A DNA stretch of 64,000 nucleotides, taken from contig CP092872.1 of the NCBI GenBank assembly GCA_030710605.1, positions 9,106,230 to 9,170,229 of the forward strand, given 5' to 3'. Origin of the DNA: Cordylochernes scorpioides. Lineage: Eukaryota > Arthropoda > Arachnida > Pseudoscorpiones > Chernetidae. The notes under the pieces were generated by a model, which made no database searches, was not told where the DNA came from, and saw nothing but the letters and a program-made list of their open reading frames with translations. Position numbers and translations under genes: made by a program. How positions within the stretch are numbered: position 1 is the stretch's first letter; every line of letters begins with the position of its first letter. Shown one piece after another: positions 62,591-64,000 of this stretch.

Positions 62591-63153
62591 AGTTATATAG
62601 TTCTATAGCTATGTTTCTGATGGGATTTTAATCAGTTGAACTGGTTCAATGTATATCTGATTAATGATCTTCAATATTCCTCAATATAAATACAATCGGA
62701 TAGATAGTGGGACATTTCATTTGTAATTTTTGTTCCTCAAAGTTTCCACTAAATCGCTTCATTTTTTATGGCTTGTGAACAAAAAACTCGCAATATCTTT
62801 CTATTCAATATTAACGAAATTAAACTATTAAGCTCGAAAATGTATTTTTCAAATTATCGTATAAATTCTATTGTCTTTGTTTCTTTATTGTCGAATGGTT
62901 GTTGTCGACAGCTATTGTAGACATTCCATTATCCGTACAAAGCCCCGTAATTCACAAAAAATTGTAAATACTGGCGAAAATTAAACATAAGGCAATTACG
63001 CGCCATACATACATTTTCCGAATAAAACAATGAAGTGAGAATTTTTCTTTTCCAATTAAACACAATCTCTATACTATCCTGAATACGGCGAAACAAATAT
63101 TGGAAGGGCTTGGCTCATCAGTGTTTTTTTTTTACTTATCCTTTTAGTCTAAA

Positions 63154-63516
63154 TTAGACAAGATCTTGGAGGTCGTGCTCGTAAAAAAGCTCAAGAACTC
63201 TTCTTGGTTCTCTGTACAGGGATCTTTTGTCCTTTCCAATGCAATTTAGTAAATGTTGGGGGGTGGCTTCTTCGGTTTTGCACCTAGTGCACATGGGGAA
63301 GCTTTTGGCTCCCTCTTTATAGACTAGAGGGCGCAGGTGACCAGATTTCCATCTGGTCAACTGTGTCGATTCCCTTCTGTTTAGTTGGAGGGTCTGTTTT
63401 TTGGGGTTTTCTACCTGGTACAAAGAATGATGGAAACTATCTCTATGGTTCCTTATTAGTTGTAGTTTCAGTTTGTTAATATGGTCCCTTGCTGAAAGGT
63501 AGGTCTCGGAGTTCAC
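63154..63516 (-). pseudogene. LINE ORF2 C-terminal region
   Basis: Reads YLSARDHINKLKL, then a cysteine-rich CTRCKTEEATPQHLLNC (C2HC-type knuckle found after RNase H in jockey/I-group LINEs) and YEHDLQDLV at the stop. It is in a different frame from the RNase H part upstream, so there is a frameshift near 63513. Confidence 0.8.
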
Positions 63517-64000
63517 ACCGCATCAGGATGTCCAGCTACTTCTTCCTTTGCCAATCTGTCGGCCTCCTCATTTCCAGGGACTCCCACATGTGATGGAATC
63601 CATTGTAGACTTATTTTGGTATTTTTATTCAGTTTGTTGATTTCTTCAGCAATGTTTTTGAGGAGTCTGTCTTGTGAATAGCAGCAGTTTTTAATTGCAA
63701 AGATGGCGGCTTTTGAATCTGTATAAATTATTATGTTTTTAGTCTCATTTTTCTCTACGAGTTTTAGAGCTTGTAGTATGGCTGTTAGTTCAGATCTGAA
63801 AACTGACAAGTTCTTTGGGTTTTTGATTCTTCTTTTTATTTCCATACTATCTTTAAGGATGAGAACTCCACTGCCAGTGGAGCCATTCTCCACCAGTGAG
63901 CCATCGGTGTATATTTGTATGGTCTCTTTGTCTGCTTTTTCAATCCTCTCCATAGCGAGGCTCCTGAGTAGTCCAGGGTGGTCGGCCCTTTTGGAGCATT
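63513..64000 (-). pseudogene. LINE RNase H domain (continues past window)
   Basis: The minus strand has the RNase H signature IQIYTDGSLVENGSTGSG, a glutamate in FRSELTAILQALKL, IYTDSKAAIFAI and SHVGVPGNEEADRLA, giving the D-E-D-D catalytic set. RNase H removes the RNA strand after reverse transcription. The reverse transcriptase would lie beyond 64000. Element type (jockey/I clade) is inferred from domain order. Confidence 0.88.

Overview
The window is animal nuclear DNA, most likely from an arthropod. Exons are small and separated by introns with GT/AG ends. Tc1 (DD34E), mariner (DD34D), Ty3 and Ty1/copia elements, Helitrons, SINEs and a LINE with an RNase H domain are packed together. A chelicerate is possible from the style of the Tc1 and LINE proteins, but that is a low-confidence inference. 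There are two runs of 100 N (16336-16435 and 36498-36597), so the window is three contigs joined in a scaffold.

Layout. 1-2537 holds the end of an unrecognised gene around a dead Tc1 element. 4771-14968 is a seven-exon plus-strand gene for a TtcA-type tRNA thiolase; its introns carry SINEs, MITEs and a 1.5-kb minisatellite. 15290-18253 holds a LINE tail, an unknown repeat that ends at gap 1, and a gap-truncated copia element. From 18254 to 58215 there is a very large inverted duplication (left arm 18254-36497, right arm 37622-58215, spacer with gap 2). Each arm carries an annexin gene, and the two genes converge tail to tail. Only the right copy has a repeat-1 exon (61696-61809). 58216-64000 holds an 85-bp satellite, other tandem repeats and the 3' half of a LINE.

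The arms are the natural control for each other. At least six insertions are unique to each arm, and most have a precise empty site in the partner: four Helitrons, a fifth in the spacer judged against another repeat copy, a mariner later hit by a Ty3 element, a hAT MITE, a solo LTR, a foldback and a retroposon. Across 657 bp of paired annexin exons I count 14 differences, all synonymous. So the arms are not fresh copies, and both annexin proteins have been kept.

The observation I rate highest is in a MITE family found in both arms. A compact motif of about 67 nt (best copies 18686-18751, 25644-25710, 34990-35056, 49153-49219) has every strand of a hammerhead ribozyme core: GGU-H, CUGAUGA and GAAA, with three matching helices. 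The strands are joined in the order A-C-B instead of the usual circular A-B-C, which makes the fold pseudoknotted. Subfamilies show compensating changes in two of the three helices. A Helitron carrying a tRNA-Gly gene (28445-29230) is a second unusual item.
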